This document shows positions 32,401 through 42,661 of a stretch of 57,186 bases of DNA, piece after piece; the first letter of the stretch is position 1; each line of letters begins with the position of its first letter. The notes under the pieces are model-generated. The model searched no databases, was not told the origin of the DNA, and saw nothing but the letters and a program-made list of their open reading frames with translations. The stretch covers positions 18,179,993-18,237,178 of the forward strand of contig CM055094.1 in assembly GCA_029204225.1 (NCBI GenBank). The letters are read 5' to 3'. Made by a program: the position numbers and the translations under genes. This DNA comes from Diphasiastrum complanatum (taxonomy: Eukaryota > Streptophyta > Lycopodiopsida > Lycopodiales > Lycopodiaceae).

Positions 32401-33453
32401 CAATCGAGCAAATTGGGAAATATGCCAACGAAAAAATCCCACAGACCCCAAGAAAGACTTGAATTCCCAAACTGTGGTGAGAATAGGCCAATCAATAACC
32501 CTCTGGATATGATCAGCCTCAATCTCCACCCTTGTTCGAAAATCTTATGCCCCAAGTAGGACAATTACCTAGCAAAAAAGTCACACTTAGACTCCTTGGC
32601 AAAGAGCTTTTTCCTTCTTAGAATGTCCAAGACAATCCTAAGATGCTCTTTATGTTCCGCCAAAGCTTTACTGAATACTAGGATATCATCCAAGAATACC
32701 ACTACGAATCTTCCCAAATATGGCGTGAACAAATCGTTCATCATTTGTTGGAAAGTTGCCGGTGCATTGGTCAAACCCAAAGGCAACACCAAAAACTCGT
32801 AGTGACCAAAGCGAGTTCGAAATCCGGTTTTTGGTATATCTTCTGTCTTAATGCGTATCTGATGGTAGCTCGATCTTAGATCTATCTTGGTAAAGTACCC
32901 TGCACCACCAAGATAGTCTATTAGATCATCCATCCGGTAGTGGATATCTATTCTTAATGGTTACCTTGTTCAATTTCTTATAGTCGACGCGAAACCTTAT
33001 AGTCCCATTCTTCTTGGCCACCAGAACCATTGGTGATGCCCAAGGAGTCTTACTAGGTTGCACTCACCCCTTTTTCATGTAATCATGTAATTGCCTATTT
33101 ACCTCAGCCTCTTCCGATGCACTCATCCTATAAGGACGCTGTGCGATTGGAATTGCTCCAGGTATTAGGTCAATTTTATGATCAATTGTCCCTTCTGGTG
33201 GTAAACCTATAGGAAGGTCTAAAAAAACATCATTGAATTCCTGCCTAAGTTCATTATAGGCTTCAAATTCTGTAGTGTTCTCACTGGGTATATTCATGGC
33301 ATTTATGTTAAGTTCTTCATCATTGCAGCAAATGATATCATTATGAAAACATAAATAAACTTTAAAATCAGAATTTTTCATGATAAAATTAAGTTCCTGT
33401 TTAAAATAAGGGTTAAAATTTTTAGTGTCAACACTTAAACTAGCAATTCTCAA
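32376..33453 (-). pseudogene. chromovirus E reverse transcriptase
   Basis: The frame 33064-33453 ends with the RT entry [20 protein letters not shown] and [19 protein letters not shown]. Through broken frames it continues [13 protein letters not shown] and then 32565-32933 gives [40 protein letters not shown] and [20 protein letters not shown], where FLDD is the catalytic box. The last part, 32376-32564, starts MSYLGHKIFEQG and decays. This is a typical chromovirus RT. Confidence 0.9.
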
Positions 33454-33474
33454 TGATTTGTTCTTATCAAAATG

Positions 33475-33801
33475 TCATTGTTGCCCAAGAACAATATCTA
33501 CATTAGCTAATTGAACAATATGGAATTCTAGTTTTTCAGAATAATCCTGAATGTGCAGTTCTACATCAGGAACAATAAAATCCATCAAATGGGAATTACT
33601 TCCCGATGCCATTGTCACACGGTATTTTTTCTCACTTTTTTTGGTAGGAAGGTTTAGCGTCTGCACCAAATTTACATTAATAAAGTTATGAGTGGATCCC
33701 GTGTCAAAAAGAACATTAACAACTTGATCATTAACTTTACCTTTAATGCAAATAAGGTCATTAGGACCAAAAAGTAAAGAACTAAGGAAACAAACATCCA
33801 T
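33475..33801 (-). pseudogene. chromovirus E protease
   Basis: An open 108-residue frame with VNVLFDTGSTHNFINVNLVQ, the aspartic protease active site D-T-G, then YRVTMASGSNSHLMDFIVPD and VQLANVDIVLGQQ (the ILG end motif). It begins exactly at the junction with the Gag/protease region of element D. Confidence 0.86.
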
Positions 33802-35560
33802 CTTGAACCGCCATCTATCATGGCTACTTTTTTAGAAAATTGTCTATGTTGTATTGGCAAAGTGATATTCTTTTGTTCACTTTCCCAAGCTGCTCCAACA
33901 TGGAATACATCATTAGATTCTTCAAATCCAACACAAAAAAGCGGCTCCTGATGGTCTTCTGATTCCTCTTGAGCGAACTTTTGCGCTAAGACTTCTTTTG
34001 CTTTTGGCACCAACTTTAGGAGCTCTCCCAATGAAATATTGATCTTGCTAGACAAAATATTCATGAGTAATTCTGTATGCGGTGCTTTCGGTTTCGTCAT
34101 CTTGAAGGGTTCTTCGTGATGATGTAATTGATCATTTATATCCGTACGTAGATTTCTTGAAGGCTGCAATGGTGGAGACCGAACTTCAGCTGTTACTTTA
34201 GCAGCTTCAAGTTCCTCTTCTTCTTGCAGATGCTTAATCCACTGTCTCATATCCTGATATCTTCATTTTTCTGCATTAAGATTTTTCGATGTTGTTGGTA
34301 TATCGTTCAATGGTATAGAATCAGCAGGTACTGAATCCACTATTGGTTCTTTTTGCTTTTGTGCTCTGGTGACCACCATCAAAAGTGCACTTGGTTTATT
34401 ATGAGCTACCGATCCTTGCTTGATTGTTATCAAATTTATAGGTGCTGTAGCTGGTGGTGGCTTCGGTCTTGCTGGACAGTCTTTATAGCAATGCCAAGCA
34501 TCCAAATCAAAGCATCCAAGTGGTGCTCTGGCCCAATTTCTCGAGGCTTGTTGTTGAGCGGCAACATAAATGGCATATTGTTCTGAAGATCCACCTTCCT
34601 GATCATTACCATAGCTCCATTGCTCAGCTCTTCCGTAAGGTTCTGGTTCCATCAAATTGGCAGGAGGAGTGGAGTGTTTTGGTGGGGCAGGCAAAGCTAG
34701 ACGTTCCGGGTATCCAAGAGTAGATTGTCATAGTCTTGCTGCTGGATTGCCTCCATACCGTGGATCTCGATATCCCATCTGGGCATACCGTTGCTGAATT
34801 ATCCGAGGGTTGAAGTTGCAAAAGGCAGTCTCATGGTCAGGTGAACTACACAGATGGCAAACACTGATTTCCATTCGTTTTTTCAATTGAGGACACTCAT
34901 TCACTGTGTGATTTCCTGTACAAATAGAACACCAGACATTTTCCATGGTAGGAAAAGTCTTTGCAAACTTCTCAGGTTCCTTATTCGCTTCTCCGTGAAA
35001 ATTTTCCAATGCTTTGATTTTCTCATCAAATTGCAACTGCAACTTTTCCATCTGTTTCTACTGGGTCTTCCCAAGTTTCGCGAACTCATTGAGCATCATT
35101 TCTGCAGGTGCATTGGCATTCGTTGATGCAATAGTGGTGGATGTCGTAGTAGTCTGCCCTGTTGTATAAAGCAACATACTGACATTCGGCTCATCATCTG
35201 AATCTTCATCCTCCTCCTGAATTGCATCGTCCATCGCATTTTGCAAAAGTGCATACTCATTATGGCGTTTCAGTTCACGTCTGATCCGTTTAGGTAGTCC
35301 TGACAAAAACCACATAATCATGGCATTTTCATTAATCAGTTCAGGCTCACATTCAGATCTAAGACGTTTCACCCTTTCGATGTAATCTCGAACCATTTCC
35401 CGCTTTCCTATTTTAATTTTACTTAAAAGTAGGAAAGGGTCTTCCATAAACTTCCGTGGTTTGAACCGTGTGATAAGGGCTCGTTTAACAACCTCCCAAT
35501 CTGTACGTTCAGTTTCATCTTGGTTATAGTACTAATCTTGTGCTGCGCCTGTTAAGGCCA
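33801..35560 (-). pseudogene. element D Gag with two zinc knuckles and start of protease
   Basis: The right end (35058-35560) is a Retrotrans_gag-type capsid: ALITRFKPRKF-like start, MVRDYIERVKRLRSECEPEL and MIMWFLSGLPKRIRRELKRH. The frame 34728-35051 carries two knuckles, CSICTGNHTVNEC (CX2CX3HX4C) and CHLCSSPDHETAFC (CX2CX4HX4C). A Pro/Gln-rich stretch (34263-34694) follows, then 33801-34250 with MNILSSKINISLGELLKLVP and the start of protease, VAMIDGG, where chromovirus E interrupts. Frame changes separate all four parts. The helical ISLGELLKLVP block before protease is typical of Tat/Athila-like polyproteins. Confidence 0.85.
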
Positions 35561-36227
35561 TAGGAAAGTTCTGGCGAAGGTTCTGGCAAAGGATCAAGAG
35601 TAATACTGGTAATTTTGCGAAAAAGTGACTCTTTTGGCAAAAATATGACAATATGACAACTGATCCTCTGAAAACCTTTTTATTTTTGGTATTATTTTTT
35701 GCCGACCTAGCAGTAGATAGATCTGAATCACATCTAAGCACAGTAAATTGGGCGAAGGTTCTTTTTCTGTATTTTTTTAGGGTTTTGATAAGTTTTGGTG
35801 GTTTTTGGTGGTTTTTCTGATGTTTCTAGAAATTTGCTGAGAATTAATCTTCGCCCTTCAAACTGAAAGTTCTGTAAACAAAACCGAAGGTGTCTGCAAC
35901 TCGGCGAAGGTTTCCTGAATGAGGGTAAGAATTTTTGGGCTCTGATGACGCTTTTGCCTCTTTTTGACCAAATTTGACAAATTTGACCGATTTTTGTTAT
36001 TTTCTCTGATATCTCAGATCCAAATGGATCTTAAGATTGGTGATCTAAATAGCTTTCTGTGTTTAATAATCAGATTAGATTTCAAACAAGCAAATCCACT
36101 CAAAATTTAGCAAAATCAATCCCAAACTAACCCTACAATGCAGTTTTAACACTATTCATGCCACGACAAGATGCCAATGCAAGCTAACCATCAGCCAAAC
36201 ATGCTGCAAACTGAAAAATTGGCGTAG
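35561..36227. other. 5' leader of element D
   Basis: Non-coding sequence between the primer-binding site and Gag. It contains GGCGAAGGTT-type motifs near 35572, 35751, 35848 (inverted) and 35902 that also occur in the spacer before the extra ORF. Other repeats include TTTGGTGGTTTTTGGTGG at 35799. Confidence 0.6.
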
Positions 36228-36245
36228 CCCCCGGCAACAGCGCCA
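36228..36245 (-). promoter_or_regulatory. element D primer-binding site (tRNA-Asp type)
   Basis: Minus strand TGGCGCTGTTGCCGGGGG lies four bases from the LTR end (CACTACA). It differs by one base in the first 17 from the TGGCGCCGTTGCCGGGG site known from plant Athila/Tat-like elements, complementary to tRNA-Asp. Confidence 0.85.
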
Positions 36246-36249
36246 AAAT

Positions 36250-36680
36250 TGTAGTGGGCTTCTTTCCTTGCCTAACCTGAATCCAAGATCTAGTCAATCT
36301 AGCATCAAAGAGACAGAATTAGTTGTCACGCATAGGTTCGTTCCCATGAGAGCGATAGTATAGTTCAGATTTCAACATGAATGGAGGATCTAACACTAAC
36401 ATCCATTAACACTAATCATTAACACTACATCCATTACCTACTTCCATTAATCCTAAATCCACAACAATGATAGAAACTTACTTTTCTCTCCCTCCCTTTC
36501 TCTCTCACAAAAAGCATAAGAAATAGCAATCCCAATAATGATCAAATCCAACAATTAGCAAGTACCAGAGAATGCATGAGAAATGGAGGAAAAGAGAGGA
36601 AGAGCAAGGACATTCATCAATCCATTTCTAAAGAGAACCAATTTGCTTTATTGAAATGAGGAAATGAACATGAGGAACAA
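36250..36680 (-). repeat. 5' LTR remnant of element D
   Basis: Begins, in plus orientation, TGTAGTGGGCTTC next to the primer site. The stretch 36500-36660 is homologous to 54860-55010 (shared CCAACAATTAGCA and A/G-rich text), the LTR of the second D-family copy. It is cut by a copia RT fragment near 36680 and so lacks its outer end. Confidence 0.65.
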
Positions 36681-36990
36681 CTCGTTGAGGTCTTTTGTAG
36701 CTGCTAACACAATCAGAGTCATGATTGACTGCATTTTGACAACAGGATTAAAAATTTCTTGATAATTCACTCCTTGGACTTGAGTGAATCCTTTAGCCAC
36801 CAACCGTGCTTTTTATTTTGTGATGGAACCATCAGAGTTGATCTTCTTTTTGAAGATCCACTTGTTGCCGATAACTCTCTTGTGAGTGGGTAAGTCGACC
36901 AGTGTCCAGGTCTGGTGAGTTGTAGCTTTCCATAGCTTCTTGCCGAGTACGATGCTCAATGATATGAATAATCGTAATTAGATGAGAGAT
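36680..36990 (-). pseudogene. copia reverse transcriptase fragment (N-terminal)
   Basis: Minus strand text includes TTHQTWTLVDLPTHKRVIGN, KWIFKKKINSDGS, a stop, then [20 protein letters not shown] and NPVVKMQSI. It is the first third of a copia RT with no other part of the element nearby. It separates element D on the left from gypsy fragment G on the right. Confidence 0.83.
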
Positions 36991-37074
36991 CAACAAATGG
37001 AGGTTCTGTTGAATCAAGTCAAATTGATGTCTTCACCCAATCTCGGTTTTCAACAGGAGGTTTATGCGGGGGAG

Positions 37075-38526
37075 AAGAAGGAGAAGAAACTTAAAGTCAT
37101 TGAGGACTAGCTGGCCAAGTGGAGTAGTTACTTCAATCTGCATGGAGCTTATGAGAAGAAAATTGAAAGTGTCGTGCTGTTTTTACGTGGCAAAGTGTCA
37201 TCGTGGTGGCGAGATTTACCGGTGAAGCCAACTAATTGGGATGCGTTTGTAAAAGTTTTCAAGAAAGCTTTCATAATTGCTGATGACGTTGACTACTACC
37301 TGAAGTTTGTGAACTGTAGGATGGATACAAAGAGTTTAGACTCTTATATCCGGGAATTCATGGACCTATGGAATAAGGTTCCATCATTCGATGCGAAGTT
37401 GGCACTTTGGCTGTTTGTCCTAGGTTTGCCAACCGACTATCTAAACGAATGCAAGCGAAATGTGTTTCAAAACCTCGAGGATGCGTTTCGGATTGCAAAA
37501 GCAAATGATTCCATAGTGGTGGCATCCAAGAAGCAGTTTGCGCAAATTTCAACCACTTTCAAAACCAAGAAGGATAAGAAGCGCGGTCCAAACCAAGCAA
37601 AATATTTTGACGAATTAGATCAAGCAACGTCGGAACCCAGGAAACCGAAGAGAAAAAGATTTAAGAATCTATGTCCCAGGAAAAGGCTAAGAAAGAGAAC
37701 TTATGTTTCGTCTGTAAGAAGCCCAGACATATGATGAAATTTTGTCCAAAAAGGATAAAAATGTCTGCCCACATAATTGAGATCCCAGGTGGCAATGGTA
37801 GGACTTTGGAAATTAACTTGACTGATTGTGAGTGTAAATATTCTTTCAGTACTACTTCTTTCTTGCCTAATGAACTCTTTCGTTTAACTGACACAGTTAA
37901 AGATCAATAAGTGAGTATTTTATTGGAAAGCTCATAATTTTGTTAATTCTCGTCTTGAAGCTCTCAGTTTTGATGCAAGGACACACATAATTAGTTAATT
38001 TTCATGTTTTAGACCTAGCCCGTACTGATTTGATCTTAGGTTATGAATGGTTATTTAGCAAATTGCCTTCTCTGTTGATTGATTTTGAGAAGCATGTTCT
38101 CACTTTCAAGGAGGGTAATGAAGTAATTACATTATTTAGCAGTAATTTTGTACGTCCGTTGGATCAGATTTCTACTGTTAATGAAATAAAAGCATTGGAT
38201 TATTCAGAGTATGAAGTTTTTTCAATATGTGTTATTCCAGTTGTGGATGTTCCTGAAATGAAACTAACTAATTGTGAATTCTCAACAATTCTTAACTCAG
38301 TAAATTTTGATCATGAACAAGCAGTGAAAGAACAGATCATAAATGAATTTAGGTATGTTTTTCCATCTGAGTTATCTCACGGTTTACCACCGTCTAGGTC
38401 AGTAGACCACATGGTTGAGCTAATTCCAAGGAGTCAATTTGTCTCTAGAAAACCTTATAGGTTTTCTCAGAAAGAGGAGACAAATATTTCAAATCAAATA
38501 GAAAACTATATGAGGATGGGACATAT
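37075..38526 (+). pseudogene. gypsy fragment G: Gag, protease end and RT start
   Basis: The frame 37174-37734 is a gypsy capsid with MLFLRGKVSSWWRDLPVKPT and LDSYIREFMDLWNKVPSFDA; it is preceded by a frame stopped once near 37106. A shifted frame from 37671 gives the zinc knuckle CFVCKKPRHMMKFC. Near 38020 the end of protease reads LARTDLILGYEWL, and the frame 38030-38548 continues to the RT entry SVDHMVELIPRSQFVSRKPY with ISNQIENYMRMGHI. There element F has inserted. The active-site half of protease is missing or unreadable. G resumes for 24 bp after F (see 42064). Confidence 0.85.
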
Positions 38527-39003
38527 TGTTATGGCCATATTCGGTTAAGGACCTGGAATAGTCCTAATATGGTAGACCGGCGCTCCAATACTCGGTATTA
38601 TTGGTCACGCCATGATTTAATTCCATGTCAAGGCCTGTTTGTGACTAATTACCTTGCGAGGACCCAGGCACTCTAATTGAGACATTTGGAGCATTGCATG
38701 TCTATGTGACGGATATAGGCAGGAGGTCTGCATGAAGAGGTGTGATCTATTTATAGTTGACCTGCATGGGGGTGCATGGGTTCATGCACATGACTCTACT
38801 CTCTATATAATGAGGTGGGAATTTTCCCGTCAACATATTGGGTTTAGGTTACTAGTTTCTCTCTTCTCCTCTTGCTTCACATGGCATGGCTTGGGGGCTA
38901 TATCCAGGTTTGATCTAGGATTGGTTGGGCGGTTTGGCTCCGTAGTCTCTCCTATTGTGTTCTCCTATCCTCATCTTAGAGGCAATCCTTGAGGGTCTTA
39001 ATA
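38527..39003 (+). repeat. 5' LTR of element F
   Basis: Starts TGTTATGGCCATATTC and ends GGGTCTTAATA. A TATA box (CTCTATATAATG, TATATAA at 38813-38819) supports plus orientation. About 24 substitutions and a few indels separate it from the 3' copy. Confidence 0.92.
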
Positions 39004-39021
39004 TTAAGACCCTCAAGGATT
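38984..39021. repeat. perfect 38-bp palindrome at LTR/internal junction of F
   Basis: Left arm 38984-39002 (AATCCTTGAGGGTCTTAAT) is the end of the LTR; right arm 39003-39021 is its exact reverse complement and occupies the place of the primer-binding site. No spacer separates the arms. An overlapping 8-bp hairpin, CTCAAGGA and TCCTTGAG (39012-39029), can compete with it. The same LTR end at 42063 has no such partner. Confidence 0.97.
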
Positions 39022-41579
39022 TCCTTGAGAATGAACCATGTAAATTCTTCTGTCTAAATCATAGAATCAGGTGTGAATTTGTGGTATCCATATGATAGGC
39101 ATGCCAGCCATGCAAATACATGGATTCTCCTGTATTTGGGAACAAGAGATAATATCCTATAGTGATTATAGGACAGCTAGAAGATCAGTGGATTTCTAGA
39201 TAATCAGATAAAGTGGTTAAGGATTTTCTGGAAAGAAAAGCTGGTGGTATGGGACATCAGTAATTTTGGAGATCTGATGATCAATGGTGTGTTTTAGTAC
39301 CTAGTCGCGATATGGGAAAAAAGTAAATCATTCGATCAAATGTGGGGTATTTTGAGAAATTTTGAGGTTTAGTCTAGATCCCAATGTGGTATCTCATTAT
39401 TTACAAAATCAGAGGCGCTCAAATCTATTTCTCGCTTTCTTAATAAATCCTTTACTTTTTAGTAATTTCTCGAATATAAGACATCGGATTGGTTTATATG
39501 ATTCTTTCTAGCATGAAGTTATTCTTCTGAAAGACTGTTATGTCATATAAATTATTACTTGTGCGGATAAACTTAGAATTCAGATAAAATTCTAAGGTTA
39601 ACGTGTTTCAATTTTTAAAACCTAGAATATCTCTTTTTGCATAAATGGATTTCGATAAGTCTCTGTCACTCATGTTGAAAATATTTGAAGGAAAAGTCAT
39701 GTTTGTAATTGAGTGAATTTTTTTGTGGAATGCACTTATTACTAACTTTTTCATGTGTTTGGATATTTTCATATATCATCTATCTATTTAACTTTTATGG
39801 AAATTGATAATTTCTTTAAAAGGAGGGGTGAAGTGATGGGATAGAATTCTATTTGGGAATATGGGGGTTGCATAGTTTTCAGAAGAGAACCAGCTATGGT
39901 ATAGAAATGAAGTTTCATTTGAAAGTAATTTCGGATAGATTCAGAGTAAAATACCTAATTGAAACTTTTTGAATAAGAGGAATTCTCTAGAGATTGTGTG
40001 GACAATCTGGAACTAGAACAGGTTATAGTGAGATTATTCACATATGTGCACGATTAATCTTGTATAAATATACTGTGTATTCCTTCCTGGTTACTAGGGT
40101 TATTTGGTGCACTTAACCTAGTCGGTGAACATAGACATATGATCAAGTATATTTTGGATGAGAATCTAAATGTGGTGTCATACTAGTATAATTGAGATCT
40201 GCACCTAGACATTTGAGATTTCTAAATCATTGACAATTAACTTGAGTAGTTGATTACTCCAAAGTGAAGTTAATTGGTAAAACAATCAGTGTGATGTGGA
40301 TTCACTGGGAACTGATGGTTTTAAACTATACTGCTTGTAAGACGCATGATTACTGAATCATTTGGGTTCATCAATTAAAATTGTGTGTATTGAATATACA
40401 ATATTCTTGGGATAGAGTATTCCTTAGTTAAGGAAGGGACTCAGCTCATTAGTGACTGTATCTCAGAGAGCTCAATCGGATAACGAATCATAATGGATCC
40501 AAGAATAATAACTGAATTGATATTCAGCAGGACTTTGGGTATCTAGATGTGATTCTAGATTGTAATCTAAAGTTTTTGTAGTTGGAGATGATTGTCATTT
40601 TGGTATGCGTTCAGTCTTTAATTACCAGTGGTTTATAGAGCGCGAATCTTGCACTTCAGTAAAAGAATCCTATTCCAGTATTTTCTTAGTGGAAAGATTT
40701 TTAAATAATTCTTACTTTTTCTGAGTTATGTGGACATATACTCCAGTATCATGTAAATGATTAAGTATGATTTTGGATTCCAGTGAATTATGATTGGCGA
40801 ATCATATTAATTTAAAGATTTATGGTTGACGGATCATAAATAGATACTTAATTATTGTCAAAGGCTTATAAGGAATTGTAATGATTCTTAAGTGTGACGA
40901 TTAAAGTCTTGGTATGTTAATTGAGTAAGAATTCAAATCACTGTTTTGAGTCTCTTTATTCCAGTATTTTAATTGAGAACCTATGGATCTCACAGACATT
41001 ATCTTATTTACCTAGTGGATGCTATTCTACTACAGTATATGGTCTGCAGATGCTTGAGTACAGTTTTTTTTTCTTTTGATTGGATCTCCAGTTATCATAG
41101 GAGATAGACAGTCTATTAAGATGAATGAATGTTATTTTCTTCTAGAAATAGGAGCATTTAACTCAAAAGAGTATCTGGGATACTTAGTGTTGAGTTTTAA
41201 TTATTCAATATCTTAATGATTCTCCTGGAGATTCTAATTGAATGAATTATCATATCTTAATTAGTTGTCAGAGTTTGTGGAAAATTTCAAACTGTAATTA
41301 TTATTTCTTTAACTTTAGTCTCTTTCATCCAGTGTTTCATGTAAGTAACTACATGAAGGTGATGTTACTAGCTTATGATGAGTGTAACCTAGTTGAGAAA
41401 TTTATTGCTTAGTGTACTTTTTTCAGACTAGAGTTTGTACTCCAGAACAGAGGTTTATCTATGAGTACTTGTTTGATATGGAAGTCAGATTAAGAGTAAT
41501 GATTTACTTGGTTAATATTGTAAGTTAAAGGAACTGTTCCTTTCCTGTCTTGTGGAGCTTCTAAGGATAGAAGCAGTTT
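39004..41579 (+). other. internal region of element F, no gene
   Basis: 2.6 kb of AT-rich sequence rich in GATT/AATC and CCAGT words. Frames on both strands close within a few dozen codons. I see no capsid, protease, RT or integrase motif. No standard tRNA primer site follows the LTR; the best TGGTATC match (39076-39082) is over 70 bp away. Confidence 0.7.
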
Positions 41580-41592
41580 AAGGAGGGAAGAA
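41580..41592 (+). promoter_or_regulatory. element F polypurine tract
   Basis: AAGGAGGGAAGAA abuts the first base of the 3' LTR and is the expected plus-strand primer. Confidence 0.88.
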
Positions 41593-42063
41593 TGTTATGG
41601 CCATATTCGATTAAGGACCTGGAATAGTCCTAATATGGTAGACCGGCCCTCCAGTACTCATGATTATTGGTCACGCCGTGATTTAATTCCATTTCAAGGC
41701 CTGTTTGTGACTAATTACCTTGAGAGGACCTAGATACTCTAATTGAGACATTTGGAGCATTGCATGTCTGTGTGACGGATATAGGCAGGAGGTCTGCATG
41801 AAGAGGTGTGATCCATTTATAGTTGACCTGCATGGGGGTTGCATGGGTTCATGCAGAGGACTCTATATAATGAGGTGGGGATTCTCCCGTCGACATATTG
41901 GGTTTAGGTTACCAGTTTCTCTCTTCTCCTCTTGCTTCACATGGCATGGCTTGGGGGCTAGATCCAGGTTTGATCTAGGATTGGTTGGGCGGTTTGGCTC
42001 CATAGTCTCTCCTATTGTGTTCTCCTATCCTCATGTTAGAGGCAATCCTTGAGGGTCTTAATA
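41593..42063 (+). repeat. 3' LTR of element F
   Basis: Direct repeat of 38527-39003 with the same ends and TATA box (TATATAA at 41865-41871), followed by the CATAT target duplication. Confidence 0.92.
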
Positions 42064-42087
42064 CATATACAACCTAGTAAATCACCA
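42064..42087 (+). pseudogene. continuation of gypsy G RT after element F
   Basis: Joined to the sequence before element F, these bases continue the RT block after MRMGHI as QPSKSP, the conserved start of the next RT strand. The match proves that F inserted into G. Only eight codons remain before copia element H begins. Confidence 0.8.
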
Positions 42088-42596
42088 TGACAAAACACAC
42101 TCAACGAAGACACGAAACGAAAGAGAACAATTCGCGCTGCCAACTGGCAGCTCAATGAGCATGGTGTATTGTACTTCACGCTCAACCAAAATAGACAACG
42201 ATGACAGAGAATAACTAACTAGTTGATTAGCATTAACTTGTCTTGTAATTCTCTGATGAACTATCTTATAAAGTCCACACATTGGAGATAAATACACTTT
42301 TTTATTAACACGAAAGACAGAGGACGAGAGATGATACAGAGAGTAGAGCTATGCATGAAAGTCTGCCAACGAGCAGAGCACAACCACTGAGGTGAGCGTT
42401 AGGCCGCCAATGAGCGAGACATTGAACGAGTCACCTGAAAACAAAAAACAGATAAAAATTGTTCTCTTCTCTACCTCTTCTTTGTCGTGTCATCTTCTCG
42501 ATTGATTCTATCATGATCCATAATCTGTAATCTCTTGATTAGGATCTTGAAAATAAAACAAAGACAGAAACAACGAAAAGCCGATATTTTGCTACA
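42088..42596 (+). repeat. 5' LTR of element H (509 bp)
   Basis: Begins TGACAAAACAC, directly after readable gypsy RT, and ends TTTGCTACA before the primer-binding site. Only one copy is in the window, so the left edge rests on the TG and the end of gypsy coding text. Confidence 0.7.
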
Positions 42597-42609
42597 TGGT
42601 ATCAGAGCC
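42597..42609 (+). promoter_or_regulatory. element H primer-binding site
   Basis: TGGTATCAGAGCC directly follows the LTR; same initiator Met tRNA type as element A. Confidence 0.93.
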
Positions 42610-42661
42610 TAGGGTTATCACTACATGATATCCAAGCAATGATTATCTAAGACAACACAAT

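Larger units (their letters stand above)
31186..33800 (-). mobile_element. 5'-truncated chromovirus E inserted in element D protease
   Basis: Right to left: protease with DTGSTHNFI, RT, a short chromodomain tail, a polypurine tract (32210-32221, GGTGGAAGAAA on the minus strand) and an LTR of about 1 kb. The 5' LTR, Gag and start of protease are missing and RNase H plus most of integrase are deleted. The host protease reads up to AMIDGG on the right and resumes at WTIKLANQ on the left, so roughly 30 residues of host protease are lost at the junctions. It is a dead fragment. Confidence 0.75.
23650..36680 (-). mobile_element. Ty3/gypsy Tat/Athila-like element D with extra ORF, nested insertion E
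   Basis: Read right to left: 5' LTR remnant (36250 to about 36680), primer-binding site (36228-36245), leader, Gag, protease (broken by chromovirus E), protease-RT linker, RT, RNase H, integrase, a non-coding spacer, an extra coiled-coil ORF in the same sense, a polypurine tract and the 3' LTR (ending at 23948). The order RT-RNase H-integrase and the chromodomain-free integrase place it in Ty3/gypsy; the tRNA-Asp type primer site and the extra ORF after integrase fit Tat or Athila relatives. Without E the element is about 10.4 kb. All reading frames are damaged. A second decayed copy lies at 54790-57000. Confidence 0.82.
38527..42063 (+). mobile_element. non-coding LTR retrotransposon F (LARD-like), 3537 bp
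   Basis: Two direct LTRs (38527-39003 and 41593-42063, roughly 95 percent identical) flank 2589 bp of AT-rich DNA with no recognisable gene. A polypurine tract, AAGGAGGGAAGAA, precedes the right LTR. The target duplication CATAT at 38522-38526 and 42064-42068 is perfect. The LTR ends are TG and TA, a non-canonical pair that the duplication supports. With no gag or pol it must have been mobilised by proteins from another element. It sits inside the RT of gypsy fragment G. Confidence 0.92.

Noticed and set aside
39072-39090. TGGTATCC as a copia primer-binding site for element F
   Set aside because: Only seven bases match and it is more than 70 bp from the LTR end.
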